A DNA stretch of 64,000 nt from CAWDMN01 sp963803155 (GCA_963803155.1 CAWDMN010000039.1:1-64000); one strand, 5' to 3'. Shown: positions 9,006 through 18,650, numbered from the stretch's first letter. Program-made: numbers and translations. Notes: generated from the letters alone by a model not told the origin.

Positions 9006-9773
9006 ATGAATAGGATTTTGAAAATTCTGCCTCTCGTTGTTGGTACGCTGCCGTTATGGGTTCCCTGCTTCCGCGCGGATGGTAAGCCACAGCCGATTAC
9101 CCCCGAGTCTCGCATCCTCCTGGTGCGAACCTTGGGAAGCGAATACATCACTCTTAAAGTTCCGCTCCCCGTCAATAAAAAGGGATTGGTGGTGAATTCC
9201 AAAGGGGAATTTGACTGGCAGAGAAACGAAAAGGAACTTGCCCAGTCTCCCACTTTCATAGCCGCGGATGCTGTAGTCCAAATCACCCAATTGTTCATTG
9301 AAGACAGGCGGCTGGTTTTTGAAATCAATGGCGGCGGCAAAAAAAAACGCCATCTCCTTGAGCACATCGAGGTGGGAGCGGGAGGCGGCACGACTCCCCT
9401 CGGCCGGCCAACCGTAAAGGCTCCTCCCCAGGGGTCCTACTTGATCCTGCAATTCGATAATTTTGTCCCCGATTTGACCTCAGACCAGGTCAAGGAAATC
9501 CTTTCCTCCGTGGCTGACTTCAGCCGCAAGTCTGCTACCCGCACTTTCATTGACACGGTCCCGGACGAATTCAAAGAAGCCGCCAAGGAAAAACGCATTG
9601 AAGTCGGCATGGACCGGGATCTTGTCCTCTCCATTCTCGGCCGCCCCTTGAAGAAGGTCCGCGAAAAAAAGGGAGAAGTGGAGACCGAAGACTGGATTTT
9701 TGGAGAAAAACCTCAGAAGGTCATATTCATTACTTTTGTCGAAGGGAAAGTGGTCAGCGTGAAAGAGTATTAA
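9006..9773 (+). CDS. secreted protein of unknown function with SmpA/BamE-like C-terminus
   Basis: 255 aa. A signal peptide (MNRILKILPLVVGTLPLWVP) precedes a beta-rich middle region and a C-terminal piece that resembles the small SmpA/OmlA fold: VGMDRDLVLSILGRPLKKV followed by a strand with EDWIFG and a closing VVSVKEY. The motif V-G-M-x7-L-G-x-P is the common feature of that fold in many acidobacterial exported proteins. Start ATG with GGGGAGGAG upstream, 15 bases after the JAMM gene. The role is unknown; the pairing with a JAMM protein may matter. Confidence 0.6.
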   Translation: MNRILKILPLVVGTLPLWVPCFRADGKPQPITPESRILLVRTLGSEYITLKVPLPVNKKGLVVNSKGEFDWQRNEKELAQSPTFIAADAVVQITQLFIEDRRLVFEINGGGKKKRHLLEHIEVGAGGGTTPLGRPTVKAPPQGSYLILQFDNFVPDLTSDQVKEILSSVADFSRKSATRTFIDTVPDEFKEAAKEKRIEVGMDRDLVLSILGRPLKKVREKKGEVETEDWIFGEKPQKVIFITFVEGKVVSVKEY

Positions 9774-9838
9774 ACCGTTTGCGCCTTATTTGTGGGGATT
9801 TCCCTTCCGAAGAATCGGCTTGCCAGAAACATCCCGCC

Positions 9839-10291
9839 TTAGAATCCTTTCATCTGTCTCAATGCTTCGTAAAGGACAATTGCGGCGGAATTGCTGAGAT
9901 TAAGGCTGCGAGGCATTGAACCCCACATGGGGATGCGGACCGAAGTTTCTGGATTTGCTTCGATTAATTCCCGGGGCAATCCCCGGGTTTCACTTCCAAA
10001 AACCAAGTAATCATCGGGCCGATATTGAATTTCAGTATAGAGCCGATGGGCTTTTGTACTGACCAAAAAGAATCGGCTCTCCGCGTTTTGTTCAATCAGG
10101 CGGCTCAAATCCTGGTGATATTCCACTTTTAAATATTCCCAATAATCCAATCCAGCTCGCCTTAGATAATAATCCGAAGTTGAAAAGCCCAATTTTCCCA
10201 CCAAATGGAGGGAGGATTCCGTCAACACGCATAGCCGGGCGATGTTGCCGGTGTTTTGAGGAATTTCAGGTTCAACGAGAACGATGTTCAT
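9839..10291 (-). CDS. trmL: tRNA (cytidine(34)-2'-O)-methyltransferase
   Basis: SPOUT-class methyltransferase modifying the wobble base of tRNA-Leu isoacceptors. The family landmarks are PEIPQNTGNIAR at the N-terminus, the knot motifs YLVFGSETRGLP and IPMWGSMPRSLNLSNS, and a C-terminal ALRQ helix. Length 150 aa is normal. ATG 10291 is preferred over the TTG nine bases upstream because the protein then starts as usual with MNIVLVEPEIPQNTGN. It converges with the secreted-protein gene. Confidence 0.95.
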   Translation of the reverse strand: MNIVLVEPEIPQNTGNIARLCVLTESSLHLVGKLGFSTSDYYLRRAGLDYWEYLKVEYHQDLSRLIEQNAESRFFLVSTKAHRLYTEIQYRPDDYLVFGSETRGLPRELIEANPETSVRIPMWGSMPRSLNLSNSAAIVLYEALRQMKGF

Positions 10292-10297
10292 TTTATT

Positions 10298-10365
10298 CAA
10301 GTGTCAGGTGTCAGGTGCAAAGTGCAAGGTGCGAGGTATTGGGTGCGAGGGGCGAGGCGGCAGGT
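10298..10365. repeat. degenerate GTGCAAGGTGCGAGG phrase repeat
   Basis: Successive near-copies of a 7-8-base word (GTGTCAG, GTGTCAG, GTGCAAA, GTGCAAG, GTGCGAG, GTGCGAG). Such strings are typical of slipped replication. The remaining 230 bases to the next gene show nothing I can name. Confidence 0.6.
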
Positions 10366-10590
10366 TCAAGCTGCCATATTTGATTCAAGGTTTCAAATTT
10401 CAGACTCCAATTCCCTGGTGCCAGGAGGTTAAGAACTGAGATTGGCGGCCTGTTAAAAAAAACCTTAGCGCACTCGATACTCTGAGCTAATCATTCCCCA
10501 CTTGGCAAATCCGCACCCAACAAATTACGCCTAACCTTATCTCATCTGGTCCCTGACAGCTCACCCTCGCCCTCGAACCTAACACCTTAA

Positions 10591-12822
10591 TCATGGTTTC
10601 ACTACGACCAATGACTTCCCCAATCCAACATTGCCGGAAGAATCATAGACTCGCAGCGTCACTGTATGTTCTCCAGACGGCAGACTCTCCCGGCGGAACT
10701 CGAACTCTTCCGTTTTAGAATCCAGCACTCCGTCTATGGGATATACCGGTTCCCAATCCTTTCCATCCAGCGAAACTTCAGCTTTGCGCAATCCGGATCC
10801 AGTGTCCGACGCTTTGAAGATGACGCAGACTGCGCTGGCCTTGCCGTCCTGTCCGGTCACTTGAACCTGGGGAGGAGTATTGTCTATTTCAAAAACCGGG
10901 CTTACCATTTCCCCGGAAAGAGCCTTGGCTCGTGGATTAGAAGGAGAATCGCTGACCTGAACGCGAATCTGATACTTTCCATCGGGGAGACTGTCTGACT
11001 CCAAAGTCACAAACCGCTCTTCCACTTCTTCACGCAGCAGCCGCCAAGTTTCTTCCTTTTCCCCCTTTAGGTACACGGTATAGATCAAATCATCCCCGTT
11101 GCGGTCTTCCGACTCCCACTGGATGGACTGAGCCCCTTTTTGAAAGACCCGCCGCGGAGGAATCGAGACTGATCCTCCGGGGTTCACCAGACTTTTGGCT
11201 CCCGAGGCTTCCGCCGACGCCTGATCCACGCCTGATTGTGCCGAGCGAGAGCCTCCTCCCGCGCTGGCTTGCAGGGCAACGCCGGGGGGCAAAACGGAGA
11301 TGTATTTTATCTCTGGAGGAAAGTTCCGCGGGAGGAAAGGGAGGGAAACCATGGTCAGTTGAGGAGACTTGTCCTTGTTCCCTTTCAGCGCCGCTTTATA
11401 TTGGATGTAGCGGGCTGGGGGACTTTTTATTTTTTCACCTTCGGAGCGAGTGTATGCAGTGGACCAATCGCTCCAGGTTTTATCCGGCTTCTGAGTATTT
11501 CCCGAACGAGTGAACAATTGGAGGGAAGTTTTTTCCGGCAGTTCGCTGCGCCATTGAATATCTCCCCAGGTGGGAGTACTCTGCGTATCCTTCACGTCCG
11601 ACTCATAGGAGCCTTCCTCGCTGAAAGCTGGCGTCATCCTGTACACCCGGGCCAGGTTGCTGGTGCAAGCATACACCTCGCCGCTGCCCGAAATCAGGCG
11701 GGTGGTCTGTTCCTCGGCAGTCTCCATTAGCAAAACGGGTTTTTTTCGAATCTCCAAACGATAGATTTTGCCTTTTTGTCCCGTGGAGAACAGGAGCTGT
11801 CCGTCTTTTTCCACCAACAAGGCAAAAGCAGTCTCATTTTCGGCGCTCCAAAGGGTCTCCACCAGTTGATCCCGATTGATTCGATAGATGGCGCTTTTCA
11901 GCGGGGCAGTGTCCAACCGCATCGGTTGCGGGATTGTTGTAGGAGATGGAAGGGGGGTTCCCTCATCCATTTTTCGTTCAGTACCAAGCGGGCCGGTCAA
12001 AGTAAAGGGTGTAGGTGCGCTCTCCACTGGCGGCCGGGTCATCCCGGCGGAAGTCACCGCGGGGGAACTGATTCCAATGAAGTAGATGTTCCCGCTGGGG
12101 TCCACAGCTACTTGATGAATTTCTCGCATCGAAGAATCATAAAGAACAAAAGCTTTTCCTTGGGGAGAAATCCGATACAGATAGCCATCCGGCTCGCTTC
12201 CGGCCAAAACGTTCCCCTCCGCGTCGATTTCGAGGCACATCAGGTTGGTCTGACCGCTTTCAAACAACAGCTCCCCCTTCCCCTCTTTGTTGACTTTGTA
12301 GATCCGGCCTTTGCTACCCGTGGCCACATACAGCGTTCCACGGCTATCCCAGCGGAGATCCCAGATGAATTTATCTTCCGGATCAAAAAAAACGGAAGCT
12401 TTCCCTTTGGAATCGATTTTATAGATTTTCCCATCCGGTGAAGTGGCGGCATAGAGATTCCGCTCCGAATCCAGCGCCAGAGCCAGGACATCGAGTTCCG
12501 ATGCATCAAAGAACAGACTGGATTCCCCTTTCCGATCCACTTTGAACACCTTTCCATCATGTCCGGTCCCCACGAAGAGGTCCCCATTTTTGGAATCGTA
12601 GGCAGCTCCCCAAATCAAGGCTTGGTCGGCATTAAAGAGGGATTTAAATTGGGGCGCCAGGGAGAGATGTCCTTCCCGGCTTAAGGAGAGGTTGCTCAAT
12701 TTCCCTTTCGCAAACTCGGAGTAGGATTCGGTATTCCAAAATTGAGGATTAACGCTCCAGAGAGGAATGGCCCACAATATCCACCCAAGCAAAACCATCG
12801 CGGCCGGCTGAACTTTCAACAT
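10591..12822 (-). CDS. large secreted beta-propeller (NHL/PQQ-like) protein with Ig-like tail
   Basis: 743 aa. A signal peptide (hydrophobic residues about 8-22) is followed by repeated propeller blades with the pattern LYAATSPDGKIYKID, LYVATGSKGRIYKVN, VLAGSEPDGYLYRIS (about residues 65-260) and further ones near 300-390. The C-terminal third contains beta-sandwich modules (IQWESEDRNGDDLIYTVYLK, and an Ig-like terminal one with DSSGNVGLGK). Start ATG with GAGGAG upstream. Likely exported and involved in binding; the ligand is unknown. It is in the same orientation as the S55 peptidase upstream, 277 bases away with repeat A2 in between. Confidence 0.75.
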   Translation of the reverse strand: MLKVQPAAMVLLGWILWAIPLWSVNPQFWNTESYSEFAKGKLSNLSLSREGHLSLAPQFKSLFNADQALIWGAAYDSKNGDLFVGTGHDGKVFKVDRKGESSLFFDASELDVLALALDSERNLYAATSPDGKIYKIDSKGKASVFFDPEDKFIWDLRWDSRGTLYVATGSKGRIYKVNKEGKGELLFESGQTNLMCLEIDAEGNVLAGSEPDGYLYRISPQGKAFVLYDSSMREIHQVAVDPSGNIYFIGISSPAVTSAGMTRPPVESAPTPFTLTGPLGTERKMDEGTPLPSPTTIPQPMRLDTAPLKSAIYRINRDQLVETLWSAENETAFALLVEKDGQLLFSTGQKGKIYRLEIRKKPVLLMETAEEQTTRLISGSGEVYACTSNLARVYRMTPAFSEEGSYESDVKDTQSTPTWGDIQWRSELPEKTSLQLFTRSGNTQKPDKTWSDWSTAYTRSEGEKIKSPPARYIQYKAALKGNKDKSPQLTMVSLPFLPRNFPPEIKYISVLPPGVALQASAGGGSRSAQSGVDQASAEASGAKSLVNPGGSVSIPPRRVFQKGAQSIQWESEDRNGDDLIYTVYLKGEKEETWRLLREEVEERFVTLESDSLPDGKYQIRVQVSDSPSNPRAKALSGEMVSPVFEIDNTPPQVQVTGQDGKASAVCVIFKASDTGSGLRKAEVSLDGKDWEPVYPIDGVLDSKTEEFEFRRESLPSGEHTVTLRVYDSSGNVGLGKSLVVVKP

Positions 12823-12848
12823 TTATCGTCTCCTCGGTAATAGCGCAG

Positions 12849-12926
12849 ATGGAGGCGGGGTGCCCCCACTCCGCCTGGGTTTGCCAATCATGCTGAGACG
12901 GCCTGAGGGTAGGCCGCCTCCATCAT
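12849..12926 (+). repeat. family A intergenic dyad repeat, copy 2
   Basis: Begins ATGGAGGCGGGGTGCCCCCA and ends GCAGGCCGCCTCCATC-like (here GTAGGCCGCCTCCATCATC). The arms GATGGAGGCGG and CCGCCTCCATC are inverted. It is followed at 12933-12975 by a family E relic (TGCCAGCCACGCTGGAA). Together they occupy most of the gap between two minus-strand genes. Confidence 0.85.
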
Positions 12927-13099
12927 CCCATTTTCAGTGTCTTGCCGTGCCAGCCACGCTGGAACGTGGGGCTTCTTGGAAAATTATCCCCTCAGACAAT
13001 CGACAAGAGTCACAACCCAATCAAGAAGCGCAAATCCTGAACACACCTATGGATTTCCGCTGCCTTTCCACATTTCACGACCGTGCCGCAACGGGGAAA

Positions 13100-15022
13100 T
13101 CAGTCCACCACATCCAAAGTGAGTCGTCTTTGTCCCGAAATAACCAGAGAGGTGGAGGGCAACTCAAATTCATAAAGGTTGGAGGCCCGCATGGAAAGCA
13201 TGCTATTGCTGGAAGAACGCTCGGAGGAGATAACGGCATTAAATGACGGAGGCAGACTTGAAAGTTCTTCTCCCCGCAAGATGACCGCCGGCTCAGGCCG
13301 CTGCAACCGCACATACATGCGATCGTTTTTCCGGGTGTTATTGATGGCACGAATCAGTTGGTCCAAATCTTTGGGGATGAAAGTCTGTCGCATCATCCGG
13401 CTTTCCAGGTTCATTAAGGTGGCCCCATCGGCAACCAGAACCATCAATGGCCCGGGAGGCAAATCGGCCGGAATGATTAAGGGAATTCTTTCCACCTGCT
13501 CTTCGCCATTATCCGTGCGAAGGTATGCGGATAGATTGACCGTCTCTCCAGGCTTGACCTCGTCGCGCTCGGCCCAAACCCGGTCCAGCACAGCGGTCCG
13601 CCTTTCTTCCGTGGAGGTAATATCCACCGTAACGCTTTCCACATCCACTCCGGCAAATCCGCTCCCCAATACATACATCAGCGGCTGAACCACTGCCAGA
13701 GATGCAAAAGCCTGGGTATTGGAATCCGCCGAGAAAAGATTATCGATCTTAATCTCCGGCTGTCCTTTGACGTTGATCTTTCCCTGCACCTGAAGCGTCG
13801 ATTCTCCCAAGGCCCGTTCATTGTTGGTGATGGTATTGAAAACCAAAAAGTTGGTCAGATAAGGAGTCAGAAACCGGTCGTTGACCACTTCGTACTTATA
13901 GACTTCTTTGCGGTTTCGACTGGAGAAAAGATTGATAATCAATGGAATCAATTTGGGCTTATGCCCCACAATTCCGAATATACCCAGCGAGCGGTCCTGC
14001 ATAATGGAGCCGGCCAGATCAGTTGGAATGGCAATTTTGAACGACGATTGCAGATTAGGCGCCAGTGAAATTACTCTAGCCTTGGTAAAGGGAAGCTCAA
14101 CCGGACCGGCCGAAAGCCACGGGTGGCCAAACGCATAGATTTTGTTGCCATCCCGATATGTCACAGTCCCGACGGCGCTGGCTCCCACACCTAGATCCCC
14201 CCGCACCAATTGCACGGCAATAGAGGATCCTGGCTGGATGTCGGCCCCATCCGTCATTTTGTCTGTCCCCGATCCAAGGGCTATCCCAGAAGTCGGAACA
14301 AATTGAATTCCGGAATTTTTGAAGGCCGCGCCAAAATGCTGCATGGCGGCGGGAGAAAATCCCGAGAGGAAAACGGGAGTATCCAAATAAGAAAAATTCT
14401 GTCCTCCCAGAGATTGCATCTGAGGCAGACCTGCCAGCATGGCTGGTTGAATGGAGAAATTTCTCGGCCCAGGCAATACCGGGTTCAACAAATCGAGGGG
14501 CATGGCTACATTTACCGTGCGATGAGGCGCCGCGGATGAGACTTCAATCTTGATGGGATCGACCCGAATGGGATCAGTCCTGTCAAAAATGTCGACCATC
14601 TGCTGGATGGGTGTGATCCCCGCTAGTGCTTCACTCGAAAAGGGGAAGGTAAACGACAAAGCCCCAATCAATTTCCCGTCAATATAAATCGGGCTGCCGC
14701 TCATCCCGGCCATGACTCCAGTTCTCCCGATGGGTCCTCCGGAAACTTTTACCAGAATGGCACTCTGCCGGGGAGCGATATTTTCCAAAATCCCCAAAAT
14801 TTCCACCTGGAATTCCTCAATTTTGTCTCCACCAAATACGGTCTTCCCCACTCCTTTCATGCCGGGCTGAATTTGATCCAGGGACAGGAATTCGCTTTTT
14901 TTGTCGGCGGAAAAAGCCAGGAAGGAAACACACACCAAGGCGCTCAAGCTCACTGCCAGAAAATGCCCGACTTCTAAAAAAAAGGAACGGCCGTTTTCTC
15001 TGGCCGATGATCGTTTAAGCAT
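13100..15022 (-). CDS. secreted SpoIVB-type peptidase (S55) domain protein
   Basis: 640 aa from ATG 15022. A hydrophobic signal segment (about residues 18-38) is followed by an S55 peptidase domain with QIQPGMKGVGKTVFGG and the Ser motif AGMSGSPIYIDGKLIGA, catalytic Ser108. In Bacillus SpoIVB this domain cleaves the SpoIVFA regulator during sporulation; acidobacterial homologues are larger and exported, with an unrelated beta-rich C-terminus as here (about 300-640). An in-frame extension upstream to 15235 is less likely because GGAAG precedes ATG 15022. The substrate is unknown. The 498-base gap to galE shows no gene; degenerate palindromic patches occur around 15180-15300. Confidence 0.85.
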   Translation of the reverse strand: MLKRSSARENGRSFFLEVGHFLAVSLSALVCVSFLAFSADKKSEFLSLDQIQPGMKGVGKTVFGGDKIEEFQVEILGILENIAPRQSAILVKVSGGPIGRTGVMAGMSGSPIYIDGKLIGALSFTFPFSSEALAGITPIQQMVDIFDRTDPIRVDPIKIEVSSAAPHRTVNVAMPLDLLNPVLPGPRNFSIQPAMLAGLPQMQSLGGQNFSYLDTPVFLSGFSPAAMQHFGAAFKNSGIQFVPTSGIALGSGTDKMTDGADIQPGSSIAVQLVRGDLGVGASAVGTVTYRDGNKIYAFGHPWLSAGPVELPFTKARVISLAPNLQSSFKIAIPTDLAGSIMQDRSLGIFGIVGHKPKLIPLIINLFSSRNRKEVYKYEVVNDRFLTPYLTNFLVFNTITNNERALGESTLQVQGKINVKGQPEIKIDNLFSADSNTQAFASLAVVQPLMYVLGSGFAGVDVESVTVDITSTEERRTAVLDRVWAERDEVKPGETVNLSAYLRTDNGEEQVERIPLIIPADLPPGPLMVLVADGATLMNLESRMMRQTFIPKDLDQLIRAINNTRKNDRMYVRLQRPEPAVILRGEELSSLPPSFNAVISSERSSSNSMLSMRASNLYEFELPSTSLVISGQRRLTLDVVD

Positions 15023-15520
15023 AATTCTTCCACTCAACTTCAACCAAGATTGCGGAATGTGACGGACCGGCCTGGAGGCAGGAACAAACACACCCTTACA
15101 TACTACCATTATATCAAACCGCTTTAGGCCCGTTCGTGAGTATTTTTTCTTGGTAACAATGACATAAGTTCTAATCCAGGCTCTCGCGACAGGATAGCCA
15201 AGCGGAAGGGCGCAACTTCCACCCTCCCACGCCACATTTCTCCCAACGATTCATCTCTTCGCCGTGCAGTCGGTAGCGCAGACTCATGCCGACCGCTTTG
15301 CGTTTTCTTTCATGGCCAAATGCCACAAGTACCCATAATGACTGCCCACATTTACACACCTGTACGAGCACTTTTAATCGCTCCCCCGAGGCTGAGAAAT
15401 GGAAAAGTCGAGAGCCAAGCTGTGATAAGATTGGCTCTTCTCACCCCTCCAAAGTCAGCAGGGTGCACTATGGTATGAGGGGGCTTTGGAAATCAGGAAA
15501 GAAAGGCAGACATCATTCAA

Positions 15521-16501
15521 ATGAAGAAAATTCTGGTCACCGGCGGCGCGGGTTATATCGGTTCCCATGCGGTCAAACTTTTGCGCCAGCAGGGATATTC
15601 CGTGTTGGTACTGGACAATCTCGTCTATGGGCATCCGGAATGCACTTTGGGGGCGGAATTGATAGTTGGCGATATCGGCGATGAAAAATTGCTCGCGGAG
15701 ATCTTTGCCCATCACGACATTGAAGCGGTGATGCACTTTTCGGCTTACTGTTATGTGGGTGAATCCGTCACGGATCCAGCTAAATATTATCAAAATAATG
15801 TGGCGGCAACCCTCAGCCTGTTAAGATCCATGGTGAAAGCCAACATCAGAAATTTTGTTTTCTCATCCACCTGCGCCACATACGGAAATCCGCTACAGAT
15901 CCCCATCCCGGAAGATCATTCCCAAAATCCCATCAATCCTTACGGCGCCACCAAACTCATGGTGGAGAGAATTCTTCAGGATTTTGACCATGCTTATGGT
16001 TTGAAATCCATTGTCTTTCGCTATTTCAATGCAGCGGGGGCCGACCCAGAAGGCGAGATCGGCGAATGGCATGAACCGGAGACTCACATTATTCCTTTGG
16101 TCTTGGACGCCGCCATCGGCCACCGTGAGTCCGTGAAAATTTTCGGCACTGACTATCCCACTCCGGATGGCACTTGCATCCGCGACTATATTCATGTGAA
16201 CGATCTGGCTGACGCTCACATTCGAGGCCTGGAATTCTTGCATTCTCAGCGGAAAAGTGAGGCGTTCAACCTGGGCAACGGTTTGGGATTTTCCGTAAAG
16301 GAAGTAATTCAGACCGCGGAAAAGGTGACAGGAAAAAAAATCAAAGCCATTGAAATAGAGCGACGCCCGGGCGATCCTCCCGCCTTGATCGGCAGTGCTG
16401 AAAAAGCGGCCCGCTTGCTTGACTGGAAGCCACGATTCCCGGGCATCGAAATCATCACCGAAACTGCCTGGCGCTGGCACCAGAAACTGCGATCCAGATG
16501 A
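15521..16501 (+). CDS. galE: UDP-glucose 4-epimerase
   Basis: Interconverts UDP-glucose and UDP-galactose for the Leloir pathway and polysaccharide precursors. The Rossmann motif is TGGAGYIGSH at residues 7-16; the active-site Ser/Thr (FSSTCATYG) and the YxxxK pair in NPYGATK are in place. Family length 326 aa. No strong ribosome site is visible at ATG 15521, but the N-terminus fits the family exactly. A sugar-cation symporter gene lies convergently downstream. Confidence 0.96.
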   Translation: MKKILVTGGAGYIGSHAVKLLRQQGYSVLVLDNLVYGHPECTLGAELIVGDIGDEKLLAEIFAHHDIEAVMHFSAYCYVGESVTDPAKYYQNNVAATLSLLRSMVKANIRNFVFSSTCATYGNPLQIPIPEDHSQNPINPYGATKLMVERILQDFDHAYGLKSIVFRYFNAAGADPEGEIGEWHEPETHIIPLVLDAAIGHRESVKIFGTDYPTPDGTCIRDYIHVNDLADAHIRGLEFLHSQRKSEAFNLGNGLGFSVKEVIQTAEKVTGKKIKAIEIERRPGDPPALIGSAEKAARLLDWKPRFPGIEIITETAWRWHQKLRSR

Positions 16502-16730
16502 CCTTGATAATTGGAGTCTATTTATTTACTCTCTTTTCAGTGGAGCCGTGGACTCTTGCCCCAGCGCCGGGCTGATGCAGAGCGGAGGGCTGCCCCACCA
16601 TTGATTCAATGTGGAGTCATCGCTCCACTTACGCCAAACCAGCGAACACTTTCAGGCGGAAGCGAACCGGATGAGGCGCCGCCACGGGAGCGGCTTTACG
16701 GGATGCTCTTCCGCCGTCTTTCGGCCGCCC

Positions 16731-18086
16731 CTATCCTCGGGCGGCGCGGGCGACCTTCAACTCTTCTTCAATCTTCTTGACCTTGGCTTCATTCAAAGGA
16801 TAGAAGAACATCAGAATTGCGGCAGCCAGACTGCAAATCGCCGGAACGATACTCATCATCAAACGAATGCCGTTTTGCGTCTCCACGCTTTGAGCGACAT
16901 TGGGGGTAAAGGCGAAATAGGCGAGCAGCCAGCCAGTGAACGAACCGCCGATGGCCCAGCCAAATTTCTGCGACATGCCGGAGGCCGAAAAGATCAAACC
17001 GGTGGCGCGCCGTCCGGTCCTTGATTCCGAATAGTCGGCGGTATCCGCATAAAGCGGCCAGAGCAGCGGGGCGGTGGGTTCCTTGATGAGGTTGATTAAT
17101 ATTTGAAAAGCGTACATCCAGAGGAATTGTTCGGGGCCCACCCAATAGGAAAGCACGGAAAGGACAGTGGCCCCCAGCATCAAGCCAATATAGGCTTTCT
17201 TTTTCCCGATCATGGGCGTAATGAATTGCATCAAGATGATCCCGGTCACTGCCATCAGCGACCCCAACACCATATACCAAGAGGCTCGCGACTCCTGGAG
17301 CACATAATATTTAAAATAGTAAATGATGGCGCTGTTGCGGATCGCGGAGAAACCGCAGGCAAAAATTGTCGAGCCCACCACGATGAGCCAGGGGACATTG
17401 TGAAGCAAATCTTTGACGTCCGCTTTTAAGGAAGCTCTTTTATCCTGAAGGGGGATCACTCTTTCCTTAGTCAGAGAGAAAGTGCCTAAGAACAAGATCA
17501 CCGCCAGGATGGCATACACCACCATGGCCAATTGATATCCCTTGGCGGAATTGCCATGGCCGAAGAACTGTACCAGGCTGAGCGTGCTGAATTGCACAAT
17601 CAGCCCCCCGGTAAAGGCCCCGATAAAACGGAAAGTGGATAGAACCGTCCGCTCCTGCGAGTTGGGCGTCATTACGCCCATCAGGGCGCCGTATGGCACA
17701 TTGATGCAGGAATAGAGCAGCATCAGCATGGTATAGGTGACATAAGCATAAACCAGCTTGCCCGTAGGAGAAAGGCCGGGAGTAGTGAAAGTCAAAATTG
17801 CCGTCAGGCCCAGCGGAACACACATCCAGAGCAAGTAAGGTCGGAACTTCCCCCATCGCGTAGTGGTGCGGTCTGCCACAATACCCATCAACGGATCAAA
17901 TAAGGTATCCCAAATCCGAGTGACCAAAAACATCGTCCCCGCGGCGGCAGCGGTAATTCCAAAAATATCCGTGTAGAAAAAAAGCAGAAACATGGAAAAG
18001 GTCTGCCAGAAAAGACAACTGGCCATATCCCCAAATCCATAGCCCATCCGTTCCACAAAGCGTAATTTCCCTGACTCGGCTTTCAT
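16731..18086 (-). CDS. GPH-type sugar:cation symporter (MFS, MelB-like)
   Basis: 451 aa with twelve hydrophobic helices. Signature features of the glycoside-pentoside-hexuronide family are the N-terminal YGFGDMASCLFWQ, then DPLMGIVADRTTTRWGKFRP in the first cytoplasmic loop, and PYGALMGVMTPNSQERT. Such carriers import oligosaccharides with Na+ or H+. The start ATG is preceded by AAGGAA. The 229-base gap to galE contains inverted pieces (TGGAG...CTCCA) but no gene. The substrate cannot be assigned. Confidence 0.9.
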   Translation of the reverse strand: MKAESGKLRFVERMGYGFGDMASCLFWQTFSMFLLFFYTDIFGITAAAAGTMFLVTRIWDTLFDPLMGIVADRTTTRWGKFRPYLLWMCVPLGLTAILTFTTPGLSPTGKLVYAYVTYTMLMLLYSCINVPYGALMGVMTPNSQERTVLSTFRFIGAFTGGLIVQFSTLSLVQFFGHGNSAKGYQLAMVVYAILAVILFLGTFSLTKERVIPLQDKRASLKADVKDLLHNVPWLIVVGSTIFACGFSAIRNSAIIYYFKYYVLQESRASWYMVLGSLMAVTGIILMQFITPMIGKKKAYIGLMLGATVLSVLSYWVGPEQFLWMYAFQILINLIKEPTAPLLWPLYADTADYSESRTGRRATGLIFSASGMSQKFGWAIGGSFTGWLLAYFAFTPNVAQSVETQNGIRLMMSIVPAICSLAAAILMFFYPLNEAKVKKIEEELKVARAARG

Positions 18087-18285
18087 AAAATTCCTTAGTT
18101 TTAAATTGGAATAAGCTTGGAGCAGTTACCGGAAGAGGCGTGCGCGAAATAAAGGTGTAGTATAAGTCATGAGATCGGTTCTTCAAATGGTTTCTTGCGG
18201 CAATGTGAAGAAATGCAGGCAATCTCCCCTAGGTTAGTTGATTAAATATTTAGGAGACTATTCCTGCCAAAGGGGAGGAATTTAT

Positions 18286-18355
18286 CCTTCATCCTTCATC
18301 CTTCATCCATCATCCTTCATCCTTCATCCTTCATCCATCACCCTTCATCCTTCAA
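18286..18355 (+). repeat. tandem 7-mer repeat (CATCCTT)
   Basis: About ten consecutive copies of CATCCTT or its one-base variants CATCCAT and CACCCTT. It lies between the divergent symporter region and the ferredoxin gene's 3' end. A simple-sequence tract likely to vary in length by slippage. Confidence 0.9.
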
Positions 18356-18362
18356 AATTCCC

Positions 18363-18650
18363 TTACTCCTCTCCCTTCTTAAAGACTACATCACCGAGGA
18401 CCTTTGCTTGGCATGCCAGCCGGTAGGAAGATTTGACACAAGCTTCTTCCAGGGTTTTCGCCTCTTTCGATTGGAGGGGAGAAAGGTTTTCCAAGCCGCT
18501 GATCACTTTGACGAGGCAGGAGGCACAGATCCCTTCGCCTTCGCAAATTCTGAAAATTTCCATTCCTCCTCTCCGGGCACACTCCGCCAGAGTTGTGCCA
18601 ACAGGTACTTCCAATGTAACGCCCGGGGGATAAACGGAAACTCTTGGCAT
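18363..18650 (-). CDS. 2Fe-2S ferredoxin
   Basis: 95 aa plant/adrenodoxin-type beta-grasp ferredoxin. The cluster ligands C36, C42, C45 and C80 are spaced C-x5-C-x2-C-x34-C (RICEGEGICASC and YRLAC). Start ATG 18650 is chosen because it matches the family; an in-frame TTG at 18689 would add 13 polar residues, and neither has a good ribosome site. The electron-transfer partner is not evident from neighbours. Confidence 0.88.
   Translation of the reverse strand: MPRVSVYPPGVTLEVPVGTTLAECARRGGMEIFRICEGEGICASCLVKVISGLENLSPLQSKEAKTLEEACVKSSYRLACQAKVLGDVVFKKGEE

Noticed and set aside
16502..16730. Possible further family B copy downstream of galE
   Set aside because: It has CTCCA/TGGAG inverted pieces but neither the GGTGGAACGCGCG end nor the GTGAC core, so I did not count it.
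18286..18355. Possible CRISPR array
   Set aside because: The 7-base units are directly tandem with no spacers, so it is a simple-sequence repeat and not a CRISPR.
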